A DNA stretch of 64,000 bases. It comes from Utricularia gibba (lineage: Eukaryota; Streptophyta; Magnoliopsida; Lamiales; Lentibulariaceae). The notes beneath the pieces are model-generated. The model searched no databases and was not told where the DNA came from. It worked only from the letters and a program-made list of their open reading frames with translations. Below are positions 46,484 to 58,055 of this stretch, in pieces. The number at the start of each line of letters is the position of its first letter. Position 1 is the first letter of the stretch. The DNA lies in NCBI GenBank assembly GCA_002189035.1, contig CM007989.1, positions 7,855,501 through 7,919,500 of the forward strand, read 5' to 3'. Made by a program: the position numbers and the translations under genes.

Positions 46484-48361
46484 TTATATTTTTACTATTT
46501 TTTTACTTGAGGGCCCCACAACGAAGACTTTACGGTGTTGCCTTTCCCATCGGATCCTGGCTGAAAAGAGAGTACCTTTACTGGTCATGGATGACGTGGA
46601 GGAATGGAACGAGGGTATTTTTGGAAACAAGACTTCTATTTTTAACAGTACTTGGAGACTCATCTCGGCAAGTATTTTTTGTACTTGTGAATGCTTGCTT
46701 TGACTCTTCTGGGGAGAGAAGCAAATCCCATGAGCCCAAGATTTCGATTTCTCCACAGGCTTCCTTTTTTTCCCTTGTTGGCAGCCGTGTCTTTCATGTA
46801 TTTGACAACAGCCTGATCACATCATAGCCCCTGTTCCCCCTTTAGTGTCTTGCATTCCATGAACTGTCACAAACAGTGCTGACAGGTTTGAGTTACATTA
46901 CCTGAGCTCCCTTCTCCACTACTTGCATTGGCGGGATTTCCAGAGGGTTCCCTTCGAGATTCAAAACAGCAAGGTTAGAGAGCATGCCAAACGAATCTGG
47001 AAGACCTGTTATCTGGTTGCTGTTACAGATCAACTCCTCCAACGTCTCTATGTTGCCAATGGATCTTGGTAGAGCTCTCAATTCCGCGAAGTTGTTGCTT
47101 ATGTCCAACTTTATGAGTTTTGGGGTGGCACACAGGCTCTCCGGGATGGCTGCAAGCTGATTGAAACTGAGATCAAGGTGTCTTAGGCTCAGCATAGATG
47201 CTGTGGTTGTGGGAAGCTGTCGGATGTTGTTGTAACGGACTGTGAGGATCTCCAGTGACTGGATTCTTCCGATGGCCTCAGGTAGCGCTTTGAGACAGTT
47301 ATAGCCTGCATGAAGTTCCTTAAGTGAAGTACAATGACCAATGGTGTAAGGGATTTCCTCTATGTCGTTTGTGGCAACGTTTAGTATCTGGAGACTTGCG
47401 AGAGATCCCAGAGTTTCAGGCAGCACTATCAGTGCATTGGAGCTGAGATCAAGCTTACGGAGGCGAACCAGCTTACTGATGGTGGGAGGCAATGTGATGA
47501 GGTTATTCTCTCCGAGATCAAGGTGAAGTAAGCTGCGCAGGGTGGAGATTGATTCGGGAAGTTCATGGATACGATTTCCATGGAGATTCAGTGTCTGTAA
47601 TGAGAAGAGCTCTCCAATGGCGTTTGGTAGTGTAACAAGCCTGTTTTCTGATAGGTCTAAGTTGATCAAGCGTGAGAGTTTTCCGATGGAATCAGGGAGC
47701 CAATCTATCTGATATGATAGTTTATGTTTGAGAATCAGCTCCCGAGCTCCCTTCCTGGCTGATAGTTCAACACAGTGAGCTAAGCTCATCAAATCAAGTC
47801 TTCCTCCATCTGCATCTGCAACAAGCGAGCAAGCAGGCATTCATTGTTTTGAGCTTAACATTACTCACCAAATGCTCACAACTCACCGCAACTATCAGCT
47901 TGCTGGACATCAGCATCAATCTGAGAAGATGTTTCAGGATTTCTCAAGTGCCTGTCCTCAGCTTTCTTCAGGCGCTCCTCCGAGTCATCCGTGGAAGAAA
48001 CTGAAATCTCCGTGCAGGAAACACTGGAATGCATTGACTCTGAATGCTGAGACTGCACAATTTGTGAAGCTCTCTGAATCAAAACGCCTATTCGTGAGTG
48101 CAGGTCTTCAAGATCCAACAGTTCCTGAGCTTCCCTTTTGCGTTCACTGCTCTGGAAACTGATCATGTTGCGCCTCATCTCTTGCAAAATGATGGACAAG
48201 TCATCTTTTCCACTTGTCTGGTTCTCTAATCCCTCTAGTTTCAACCGAGCTTCTTCATCAACCTTATTGATTACACCTCTCGCTACATTTACTTCCTCAA
48301 CGTCGGGTCGAGCCGGCAACGATCGGTAAACGTTCATAATTTCTTCTACGGCGTCATCCAT
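46484..48361 (-). CDS. PIRL: plant intracellular Ras-group LRR protein (PIRL), last exon frame-broken
   Basis: Exons 48361-47887 and 47815-46902 are clear; a last exon begins at 46812. The N-terminal 160 residues form a helical, acidic region (MDDAVEEIMNVYRSLPARPD). Then come GGRLDLMSLAHCVELSARKGARELILK and about ten 23-residue leucine-rich repeats (LPDSIGKLSRLINLDLSEN onward) of the Shoc2/Sur-8 kind. The family-specific ending ISNNFAELRALPRSIGN and GNPLEIPPMQVVEKGAQ follows. The last exon continues AVVKYMKD and, one frame away, PVEKSKSWAHGICFS, the usual PIRL tail. One more base in the A/G run at about 46765-46774 joins them. The final C-terminus and stop are therefore uncertain. PIRLs act in gametophyte development in Arabidopsis; the molecular role is unknown. 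Confidence 0.87.
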
Positions 48362-49025
48362 TGTAATCGCCAACCTTTATACTGCAATAGAAAAAGCTCA
48401 AGACGCCATTTTGATGCAAGCAGAGTAGAGAGCATCACATTGGTTCCCTTCCCTTACTTTCCAAAATGTAGCAAACCATTTAAGGGGAAGAAGAAGATAA
48501 ACAGTTGTAAAAGCTCCCCCATTTGCATACGCAGACAGGAATCAATCTTCTTTCTGAGGCTGATATCATGGAATTCCCACCAGGGCAAGAAATGATCAAA
48601 GCTCAACTACACCTTACCTCGAAAGTAAGAAAGCGATAAATACGGCCATGTTCGTGACGACGCCGCACTTTCGGCATCAGTTCACGGTAAGGTTGTCTGG
48701 AGCGAACGCTACGGCTACGTTCAACCTCCAGCGTGTGCCTGCCAAAAAAAAAAAAAAAAAATTGTCTTTTGGCTTTTGGCAGAGTTGAGCTGCCTTGGCC
48801 GCCGATCTTGCGCTCGGAAGTCAGATCGCAATCCACGATTCTAACAAAGGTCCGTCCTTGATGGTTGCGCGAGGCGGAGATGCTCTATAGCTATGGCCGT
48901 CCAACCCCAGATCGCGAAACCGTGTTCTTTGGTACGGCGAGGCTGAGTTGCAATTTTTCCATAGAATAGGGTAATGAATGAAGGGATAAATCAAAAGAAT
49001 CCTTGCGAAGCACAAATGAATTGAA
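48362..49025. promoter_or_regulatory. divergent promoter region of PIRL and PP7 genes
   Basis: The two start codons are 664 bases apart, pointing away from each other. The stretch contains a run of about 19 A near 48745-48764 and otherwise mixed sequence. No further gene is seen. Confidence 0.5.
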
Positions 49026-50800
49026 ATGACTAGTCTTTCTCCGGCCCCGGCTGTGGAGCCGCCGCCGCCGTCCGAGGCGGATTCACCATCCGAACCTCCC
49101 CCCTCCACTATCTCCGATTCGAATCCTCATCCGCTACCCCACACAGAGCATCCGCACATCCCCATCACATGGCCCGACGACGGAATCCTTTCAGCTACTT
49201 GGGTTACGGAGGTCATGCTGGCCTTTGAATGGGCTTCAAGAAATTTGACGCCGGAGGAGTTCCCATCTGTTCTTCCAGTTAGCGTGTTGGATAAACTGGT
49301 GCTTTCTGCATCTAAGATTTTGCATAAAGAACCCAATTGCGTACAAATTGATGAGAAATGCGGACTGGGTTTGGATTCGCGCGTTGTGGTGGTTGGAGAC
49401 GTGCACGGTCAGCTCCATGATGTATTGTTTCTACTCAGAGATGCCGGATTTCCCGCGGACGATCGATTTTTTGTTTTCAACGGGGATTATGTTGACAGAG
49501 GTGCCTGGGGACTAGAGGTGTTTCTCCTCTTGTTGGCCTGGAAGGTTTGTATTCTTTTCTTGAATAATCCATATGCCCTTTTTCTCGATCTTGAGCTTAT
49601 AATTTTTTATCTTGGTTGCTTATTCAAACTGCCAACGGTGACCAGCTAAGCTGCTTCACTTTGTGTTGCCTGATAATGAAAGTTTGATCATTTCCAGTTG
49701 AAGTTCAATTTGCTTCCATTCTCTATTCTAGGTTCTGATGCCTCAGAGGGTGTATATGCTTCGGGGAATCATGAGTCAAAGTACTGCACTTCTGTATATG
49801 GTTTTGAGAAGGAAGTGTTAGCAAAGTATGGAGAAAATGGAAAGCATGTTTACAGGAAATGTTTGGGATGTTTTGAGGGACTTCCCCTTGCTTGTATTAT
49901 AGCTGGAAATGTGTATACTGCTCATGGAGGACTCTTCCGTGGATCCACAATCATGCCTTCGAAAACGAAAAGGTCCAAGAAGAAGAACCGTAAGGTTATC
50001 TGCAATGGCAATTCAGAGACCTTAAAACTCGGTTCTTTAGAAGACTTAGCAAGGGCTAGAAGGTCTGTTCTTGACCCCCCTTGGGAAGGTACCAATTTGA
50101 TACCTGGAGATGTCTTGTGGTCAGATCCAACCATGAAGTCTGGTCTTTCCCCAAATTTGGAGAGGGGAATTGGTCTCTTATGGGGTCCTGATTGCACAGA
50201 AGAATTTCTGAAGAACTTCAGTTTAAAGGTGACCCCTACTGCATCTGCTCTTTGTATGGTAACTGTTGCAGATTGATGTTGTTCTTTTACATGCTCGTTA
50301 TGTTCTGCGCCTTTTCTTTTACTTCTGGTGCAGTTGATTATCAGGTCACATGAAGGCCCTGATGCACGGGATAAGCGATCTGAGCTGGGCGGTATGGGAA
50401 CAGGCTACACTATAGATCACATTGTGGAGTCTGGAAAGCTCATCACATTGTTCAGCGCTCCTGATTATCCACAGTTTCAGGTGATTTCTTTGTGTTTATG
50501 TGGCCACAAAACCTTCTCAAAGGTTGAGCAAGTTTGTTCTTTTACCAGGCATCAGAAGAGAGGTATAGAAACAAAGCAGCATATATTGTTTTAGAGCCCC
50601 CTGAATTCGATACACCCGAGTTTCACACCTTCGATGCCGTTGCTCCTCGACCGAAGGTACCATTCTTCAACCATAACACAAGAGCCTGCAACTAAATGTG
50701 GATATAGCAGTCACAAAGATGCCTGCATCCTTTGCAGGTAAATGCATACTACGATTATGAAGAAGTTGTTGATTCTGATGAAAACCTGGAGGGCTGGTAA
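49026..50800 (+). CDS. PP7: serine/threonine-protein phosphatase 7 (frame broken once)
   Basis: Five exons: 49026-49544, 49732-50228, 50334-50480, 50549-50656 and 50738-50800. A Pro-rich N-terminus precedes [14 protein letters not shown] and the PPP-family catalytic core. The metal-binding motifs GDVHGQLHD and GDYVDRG are intact. The third motif, [18 protein letters not shown], lies just after a frame break. Further core blocks are [51 protein letters not shown] and [10 protein letters not shown]. Plant PP7 acts in blue-light and heat responses and binds calmodulin. As written, exon 2 shifts out of frame at GGGG 49763-49766, between MLR and GNHE. One extra G gives about 444 residues with exact phase at both ends of exon 2. 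Confidence 0.92.
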
Positions 50801-51903
50801 TGTTGGTGATTGTTTGGAGACACTACCAGAAGCAGATTTTTAATGGTTTGTTGTATGATTATTTTTGCTCCAACTGTGGAGTTTGCATTGTGCCCTGAAA
50901 ACAAGACATGGGTGTGTTACAGAGAAGGCAATGGTTAATTTGCCGGTGTTTTGACATGTGTGAGTTGATGCTTCTTATACAACTCAGCTCCAAGTTGGGA
51001 TAGCCTGCTCTTGCGCTTTCCCTCTAGAACAGAGCCTTCAAAGCTTGGACAAACCCGGCAACCTGGCATCATATTCGGGATGCAGAAGTATCATATAGAA
51101 TCAACAGAGATTCATTGCATGCCAATCAGTCAGCCGATGACTGTATGTATTGGCCGCATAAATGGGGAAGGTGAACTGGAATGGGAAGATGAACAGAAGA
51201 ATCAGAAAAGCAACTCACCCAGAGCATGATGGAGCGAACTTGTGAGACTCCACTCAAGGAAAACAATCAATAATCGTTAGGTGAATCTCACACTAGTGAT
51301 GGATTGTAAAATATAAATCTACACAAAATCTTTTTCATGGAATCCACCTCATTAATAAAAACTCGAAAGTTAAACTACACTACTATGCATCAGACTGGGC
51401 TTTAACATGAACTTCAAGGAGGTGCAAAAGACTGTAGTACCTCCGAGCCATGTTCCATGTAGATTGCCTTCTGAACTCCCTCTGGAACAATTACGCTGCA
51501 GCAATCGGAGTCCAAATGGCTGGCTGAAGTTTTTCCGGCAAAAGGGGTACTGGAGTGCCTTTTAACTCCATCGAAGTGCCGGCAACAGAACCCTGAACCC
51601 CTTCACCGCTTTTCATCCTTCGACGCCATGGAAGGGGCCCAACAGCCAAAATCGAGAGAGATTACCAAACAACCAGTGATCGGAATCAGGGGATTTAGCG
51701 TAGCCTGGTTGAAGGCTCGACCTTTAGAAAGAAGGTTAGCAAATTAGCTTCGGCTACCCACTCCTTACCAAAAGGAACAAAGAACCAGAATTCTTTGATA
51801 TGATGTAGTTGATGGTATTCATACAAACTACAAACCTTAATCCGCCGGAGAGAAAATTGTCTTTTAGAGTGCGCTTGGATTGCGGAATAAGCGTAGAGCA
51901 AGC
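50801..51903. other. convergent 3' region of PP7 and HEM4-domain genes
   Basis: Mixed-composition sequence that should hold the two 3' UTRs. Short reading frames here show no domain. No RNA gene or repeat is recognised. Confidence 0.5.
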
Positions 51904-52818
51904 TCATGAAGATTGGGGTCGAGAATTCGGTTGCTTCCAGTTGTACTCGAGCGCATCAACTACGCCGCTGAAGCTTTGGAATCGGGCGCTCACCACGTCG
52001 ATTCCGACGCCGAGCCTCTCCGCACCCGCCGCCGTCACTGGTCCATGCGCCGCCGACAACATCCGGGGACACATTCTCCGCAGCATCTCCCAGTTCAGCC
52101 CTATTTCCTCCAGGCTTTTCAGCAATCCCTCTACCTCGGCGGTGCTCGTGAAAATAATGGCGTCCACGCCATCCGAAGCCACGATCATATCCACCAGCGC
52201 CCTGAAGCCGCCGTTGCGCCTCCACCGCGTCTCGTAGGCTCCAACCTTCACGGCAACCCACCCTTGATTTTCTAATCCTGCTAGAAATAAGGGCACCACT
52301 GGTGGCTCCTCTAACCCAATGACAACAGGGACAGGGCACAAAATCTCCCTTCCATGACCTAATCCCAATTCCTTCACCATCCCACTCGGCGTCGCCATCT
52401 CAGGAACAACCACCCGAATTCTCCCCTCATTCTCGCACAACCTACTGATGAAAGACCCATCCAAAAGCTCGGAGTCCTTGCCCAAAGCAGAGATCCTGAA
52501 AATTTCTCCATCCGGGTCCAACGGCGGCGTATTGCAGACGCTGTCTAGTGCCTCCGTGAATGCAGTTATCCCAGTCCTGGAAGTAAATGCTATGGCCGAG
52601 AATCGGCGGAGAATCGGATCCGGCGGCTGAAGATATCTCCGAACAGCGGTTATGGTTCCCGGCGTGGTCTCGACGGCTATGGTGGGACACCACAAAGGAT
52701 TCCACCCCCTTAGCTCGATGAGACGAGAGAGCTTTCCGGCATAATTTTCCGGCGTTGTGAATGCGACTAACCTAATATCCGACACCGGAGGAGAATATTG
52801 CTGCGAACTCAACATCAT
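51904..52818 (-). CDS. uroporphyrinogen-III synthase (HEM4) domain protein, intronless
   Basis: A single 304-residue reading frame without introns. The HEM4-type fold is suggested by two alternating lobes: LVAFTTPENYAGKLSRLIE near the start, FSAIAFTSRTGITAF in lobe one, then VDAIIFTSTAEVEGLLKSL and HGPVTAAGAERLGV in lobe two. Uroporphyrinogen-III synthase closes hydroxymethylbilane into the macrocycle used for heme and chlorophyll. Sequence around these motifs fits the HemD superfamily, but no obvious plastid transit peptide precedes it; the N-terminus starts directly with MMLSSQQYSPPVSDIRLV. It may be a second, cytosolic or divergent HEM4 protein rather than the main plastid enzyme. The alternative start is the second Met. 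Confidence 0.75.
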   Translation of the reverse strand: MMLSSQQYSPPVSDIRLVAFTTPENYAGKLSRLIELRGWNPLWCPTIAVETTPGTITAVRRYLQPPDPILRRFSAIAFTSRTGITAFTEALDSVCNTPPLDPDGEIFRISALGKDSELLDGSFISRLCENEGRIRVVVPEMATPSGMVKELGLGHGREILCPVPVVIGLEEPPVVPLFLAGLENQGWVAVKVGAYETRWRRNGGFRALVDMIVASDGVDAIIFTSTAEVEGLLKSLEEIGLNWEMLRRMCPRMLSAAHGPVTAAGAERLGVGIDVVSARFQSFSGVVDALEYNWKQPNSRPQSS

Positions 52819-53727
52819 TTTCCGCCGTTCCCGAGTCCGCGCGTCTAATCCACTTCAACTGCCGAAGGAAAAAAATTAAAAAAAAAGAAAAATTTAAAAA
52901 GGCTAATTGTCCCAATTGAAAGCAGCCACGTCCATTATTATCGGACCACGTTAGTGTACAAGGCCCGTTATCCTCCCACTGACGAGAGCGGGGAGTTCTC
53001 GCTGCTCTGTGAAGCCAGCCTAACGCGTTCTCCCCCTCGTTAGGGACCAAGGACATGCAAGCCTTCGCAAGCATGCCCTGGCCCACTCAAGTCTTGGGAC
53101 GGGCGGGCCCCACAACACTAACAAGGCCCAACGAACCAGCTAAGCCCAAAGGTCCAATCAACCGAACGTCCTCACTCGAGTTATAAGCTCGCGTTACCAA
53201 GCTCGGCGACAATAGTATGTGATGATCATTTATAAACAAGAAAGCAAATGATCAAACTAGCGATGTGGGATAGAATTCTCAGCCTATCACAAATATTCAC
53301 AAATTATTACAATTATTAAGTATCATACATGTAATACCTATATTTTAAATATGCAACTCGAATCAATTCATAATATGAATCAAATTAAGTGTACAACTCA
53401 TTGACTCATGATTCGAGGAGTTGTATTTTTTAACCTAAACCCGTCTAATCACGATAACTTGATGAGTAAAAACTCGTGCCCACGTCTACTAATTACATAT
53501 TTAGCTGACGTATTCATCGCACCACGTGAGCGTAAGAATTGAAGAAGAACAGGCGTGCTTCTCAGTACAGAGACGAAATCTCGTAAAGGTTATTACTTTA
53601 GGAATCCATTGCAAAATAAAAGTGCTGAGGTTGAAACAATCAAGAACCAGTAATACTGAATTGTGTATCTTGTTGGGTCTCTCTCTCTCTCAACTCAAAA
53701 GAGCATCGGAGTTCAAACAAGCAAGAA
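52819..53727. other. spacer between HEM4-domain gene and acyltransferase gene
   Basis: Holds the HEM4 gene promoter and the 3' end of the acyltransferase gene. A C/T microsatellite lies near 53680-53692. No gene is recognised. Confidence 0.5.
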
Positions 53728-55338
53728 TCATTGTTTGGTGAAGCATGATTTAGCAGCAAGATCACGCAATGCCTCCATGGTTCCTCGCAGATGGTCGGAT
53801 ATTGTTGTGTAAAGATGTATCTGGGCTGCCTCATCGAGCCCACACCTGGTCCGAGGCCAACCATGTTGGGAGTTGAGTGAGTTCCTTGACATTTCTACAG
53901 CTTTCTGCTTCATTTCAGGGAGATCAAATTGGATTGGTTCGCCAACCACAAGACTTATTTCCTTGCCACACAAAGGAAACAGGGGTCGCTTCCCGTTTCT
54001 GTACTTTTCTGGCATAACCTGCCAAGTGGAAAACGCTGAACAGCGTTCAGATTATGTTGCTTAATTGTATAATACCCCATTTGAGGTCAAGGTGGAACAA
54101 ATGGAAGCATTTGTGGTCATAGAAAAGAAAAGCAAGCACCTTTTCAAAACCATGATGAACAATTGGAAGAACGATAGGTGTTACAGGTGCACGAGCAATA
54201 AGACTTGCGGTACCCCATTTCAAACGACGAATAGGTGCATCATCTTGACACACTTTTCCCTCTGGAAACGTATGCAACTGCACAATTGAGATAATCACGC
54301 TTGATAACAAATACAATCTTCTGAATCAAAATGCGTACCCTGAGTTCTTATCTGATCACTAAATATCTACAATATGCAAACATTGATTCGCATAAATGTG
54401 CCTAAATCACAAGATACTAGGTTGTTGTTGTATACCCTGTAAAACAAATGAACCAAAAATGTTACCCATTCTCCATCAGTAAGACGTTCCAAGGCCTCAT
54501 TCATGTGCTCCTGGTAGATCCCAGCCCCCCTCGTTATGGGGATGCATTTCCCTGCCAACATGACAACCCTTGTGAACATTTTAAAGAAGAATAGTAGAAA
54601 TGTCAATATAACTAGTCCAATCTTGGATGTTGCAGAAACTGTTACAGAAGCATCATCAATTGCGCATGCTCCTAAGCTGTCCAAACTGATCATTAACTTA
54701 CACAAAGGGGAATCGGCCACTTGTTTTCTTTAAAAAAAAAAAAAAAACAGAACTACATGCGATTTGCTGATAAAAAGCTCGAAAAAAAAAAGCTCATGGA
54801 ACTTACAGAAACTAAATTTTTACACACCAAGACGAAATAGATATGAAAGCACTGGACTTCGGAAACATATATCTTCAGCTGCAAGAACCCATCTCCCTAA
54901 ATTTTCTTTGCATACAGGAAAATCTTTTATCCCCCACATCAAAGGGTCATCCAACCTGAAAAGAACAATATACGGCTTACAATCACATCAACCACAGAAT
55001 ACACTTGAAATGAGTACAGAAACCCCAATCTTCTAAACTCCATTCATAAACAGATGACCCCCCATTTCCCGTAGAAGGGATATGCAACAAAGCCAACAAA
55101 AGCTACTACTTTTACTTGAAGAATTGACTGACGTGGACATGTGATTGCTGACGGTGATTAAAGGAACTCCTGGCGGCCGATGACGGACGAGTCGGTGTAG
55201 GGTTTCCAGATTGTGAACACTAGTATTATTCAGCAAATTCACCACCACTTTGGCGAATGCACCCACCGCGACAAAGATTATCCTGCGAGGTATACCGCCA
55301 AGGTGATTTCTCCGCGCCGCCCATTCCATTGTTCGCAT
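53728..55338 (-). CDS. tafazzin-like / LPLEAT-type phospholipid acyltransferase
   Basis: Five exons: 55338-55133, 54955-54828, 54551-54466, 54277-54140 and 54018-53728. Phases close on 282 residues (279 from the next ATG, MEWAAR). The acyltransferase motif I NHX4D spans the exon 1/2 junction (VSNHMST then LDDPLMWG). Other blocks are WVLAAEDICFRSPVLSY, CIPITRGAGIYQEHMNEAL, HTFPEGKVCQDDAPIRRLKWG, APVTPIVLPIVHHGFE and VVGEPIQFDLP. The closest family I know is Arabidopsis At1g78690, described as a lysophospholipid/NAPE-forming acyltransferase related to tafazzin. A hydrophobic segment (IIFVAVGAFAKVVVNLL) near residue 20 suggests membrane association. No frame break is seen. Confidence 0.9.
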
Positions 55339-55734
55339 TCTTCTCCTCCGCGCATGGCCGGCGCGCCGCCAGGCAGACTCTTGCGCTAGTTTCTCGCTGT
55401 CATCACGTACCCTACATCTCAAAACTCCATAATTCTAAAACTCGGAGACACCAAACCAGTACAGAAGACGACCCAGGAATGATGCATCCGAACTGGGCCG
55501 TAAATGGGCCGAGATTGATCAATCGGATTTGGGTCACGGGCTCGGTAACTTGTTTTGTTTTCAACAGTCAACACATGCCTAAATCATGAGTTGGATTTAG
55601 GAACGAAGCTTCTAGACGTATATTAAAATAAATCCTGTCTGAGGGCTGAAGCTACCGCGGAGTTTCGATTCTTCTTCGTTCAGCTTTTCTCCTAACTGCG
55701 GTCAAGATTCCGGTGTTTGAAGATCGAAGCTAAC
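55339..55734. promoter_or_regulatory. short bidirectional promoter of acyltransferase and RABF2 genes
   Basis: The start codons are about 400 bases apart on opposite strands. The stretch is of mixed composition with no clear TATA box. Both 5' leaders must lie here. Confidence 0.5.
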
Positions 55735-57226
55735 ATGGGCCACAACAATCTCAACGCAAAGCTTGTTGGTGTTTGATTCGATTCGATAAATTTTATCTAA
55801 ATTCATTTTGTAAGTGAATCGACGGTTTTCAGGTATTGCTTGGGGATATGGGAGCTGGAAAGTCGAGCCTTGTGTTACGGTTTGTGAAGGGTCAATTTCT
55901 TGAATTCCAAGTAATTTTCTTGGATCGTAGTTTGCTTCTTCTCATTGGATTGATTCGGTTTCACTTTACACCTTTGTTGTTTGACTTCTAGGAGTCAACG
56001 ATCGGGGCTGCTTTTTTCTCTCAATCTGTGTCTGTGAACAATGCCACTATAAAGTTCGAGATCTGGGATACGGCTGGTCAGGAGAGGTACCACAGTTTGG
56101 CGCCTATGTACTATAGAGGCGCTGCTGCTGCGATCATCGTCTACGATATCAGTAATTCGGTAATCGCGTGTTCTGATTTTTCTTTGACTGCTATCTGTTT
56201 CTGGTGTTTTTTCTCGTTATTGATTTACATTGGGAGTTCAATGTCGGGATGATTGACTGTAAGTGTTGGTTGCGACTCAGGATTCATTTTTGAGAGCTAA
56301 GAAGTGGGTCCAGGAGCTGCAAAATCAAGGTGCTAGAATTTGCTTGTCTCTCTCTCTGTCTTTGCGTGTACTACATATGAAGAACGAATGGAAAGTATCT
56401 ATGTTTGCGGGAGGGATATAGTTGTGGGGAGGTCCGACTCATCAGAATGATTTTGCTAGCATTTCAGGTAATTCTAACATGGTTGTGGCACTTGCTGGAA
56501 ATAAGTGTGATCTTGAAGACAAGAGGAGTGTTACTACAGAAGTAAGTTCATGGGTTCTATTCGTTCCTAATTTTCATCATGACTGTACCCTTTATCGATC
56601 TTGAACAACCTCTCACCTGTTGCTTCGTTTAAAAAATCGTTAGCATGTGTAATGTGAGAGTAAAACCTGTTTCCAATTATTGGATATCTAGAACTACGAA
56701 ATTGCTCTTTTGATGACAGCAACATGCTAAATTTTGTGGGAAGATCTTATATGTTTGGTAGGTCCGAGGAAATGCAAAAAGTTCACTTTTTTATTGATTC
56801 CGATCTTTGACTTTCAGCTTCAATTTCTAAAGTTTGATCAGCTTGCGCTTTGTGCACTCATTTTTTTAATGTATTTCAGGAAGCCAGCGCTTACGCTAAA
56901 GAGAATGGTCTTTTCTTCACGGAAACCTCAGCCAAAACTGCAGCTAATGTCAATGATGTATTCTATGAAATAGGTACATAAACTGCATCGTTGTAACTCT
57001 CATTTTAAATTCTGATGAACTGTCTCCTGGTACAATTTTGCCAGTGCGAAATGAGATCCATGAAGTTTTACATCGTCTACCACTGTTTATATTCTGGATT
57101 TTGCTTTCTATGTTTTCAGCCAAGAGATTGTCCGCAACACCTCCTGCACCCCCAAAACCTGCCGGGATGGTCCTAGTTGACAGGACTCCACAAACGGCTC
57201 AAGCTGGCAGCTCGTGCTGTTCGTGA
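55735..57226 (+). CDS. RABF2: Rab5-type small GTPase RABF2 (ARA7/RHA1)
   Basis: Seven exons: 55735-55764, 55833-55910, 55992-56159, 56281-56329, 56468-56541, 56880-56973 and 57120-57226. Phases close on 199 residues. The P-loop is [16 protein letters not shown], followed by the effector region [11 protein letters not shown], switch [22 protein letters not shown], the guanine motif AGNKCDLED and ETSAKTA. The protein ends in SSCCS, giving two cysteines for geranylgeranylation. Plant RABF2 proteins control vacuolar and endocytic traffic at prevacuolar compartments. The first exon encodes only ten residues, and its donor was fixed by requiring AKL-VLLGD. No frame break is seen. Confidence 0.95.
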
Positions 57227-58055
57227 TCCATTGTTTCTTCTTCTTCCTGAAAGAAAATAAAATGTCTGCATTCGCGTGATGTGATCATGTGTTAGTGGTT
57301 TCTACTACGTAAGTAAATACCTGTTGCCAACTCTCATGTACCTTTATTTGTAATTAAAGATGAATTATCTTGTCTGGCGACATCTACTATTCACTAGCTA
57401 AACCATTCAAATCAATATAAAGAACCGCAACGTTTGATGGAAAGAGCAAGTGCATCTTGCTAGTAACACAGTGACTGAGGCCTAAGGGTGCTTGAGAGAA
57501 CAAAAGGGTACAAGACCAACAACTGTGCGGCCATGCCAAAACCAGTGAAGTGCATTTGGCGTTTCCTCTACGGATGGATATTCCTTTCTCCATCATTACT
57601 CAGGAGAAGGCATGCTGTTAAATAATGGAGAACAAAACTCCCCCTAAATCTAACTTCAACCTTCTCAGAACCAGCTTTTGCATCTAATCCTGTGTTGTTT
57701 TTCTTTCCTTTTTTTTTTCCCACAGGACTTCTAAAATAACTTTCTGGAGGTAAGCCTGCCGGATAATGACTGACCTCCAGCAGAAAGCAGCTAAAGTTGA
57801 TTCTGAAAAGCAGCTAATGATGCCGGCACTTTGCTGATTCTGGTCACAAGAATAATTCCTCTCCTGGCCTACCATTGCACTTTACAGTCAAGCGCAAGAA
57901 CAACATGAGGCTGAAACAGAAACCTGTTTATATGTAACTTCAATTAATAAGGATCATGGCTGAATCATACATCTATTTGAAACATCAATTGCATTGACAG
58001 ACTCTGATACTAAAACAGAAACAGAAACAGAAAGGGCATAACGTTGTTTCTAGTT
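57227..58055. other. convergent 3' region of RABF2 and secreted-protein genes
   Basis: Contains the two 3' UTRs. A T-rich run lies near 57699-57719. No gene or RNA is recognised. Confidence 0.5.
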
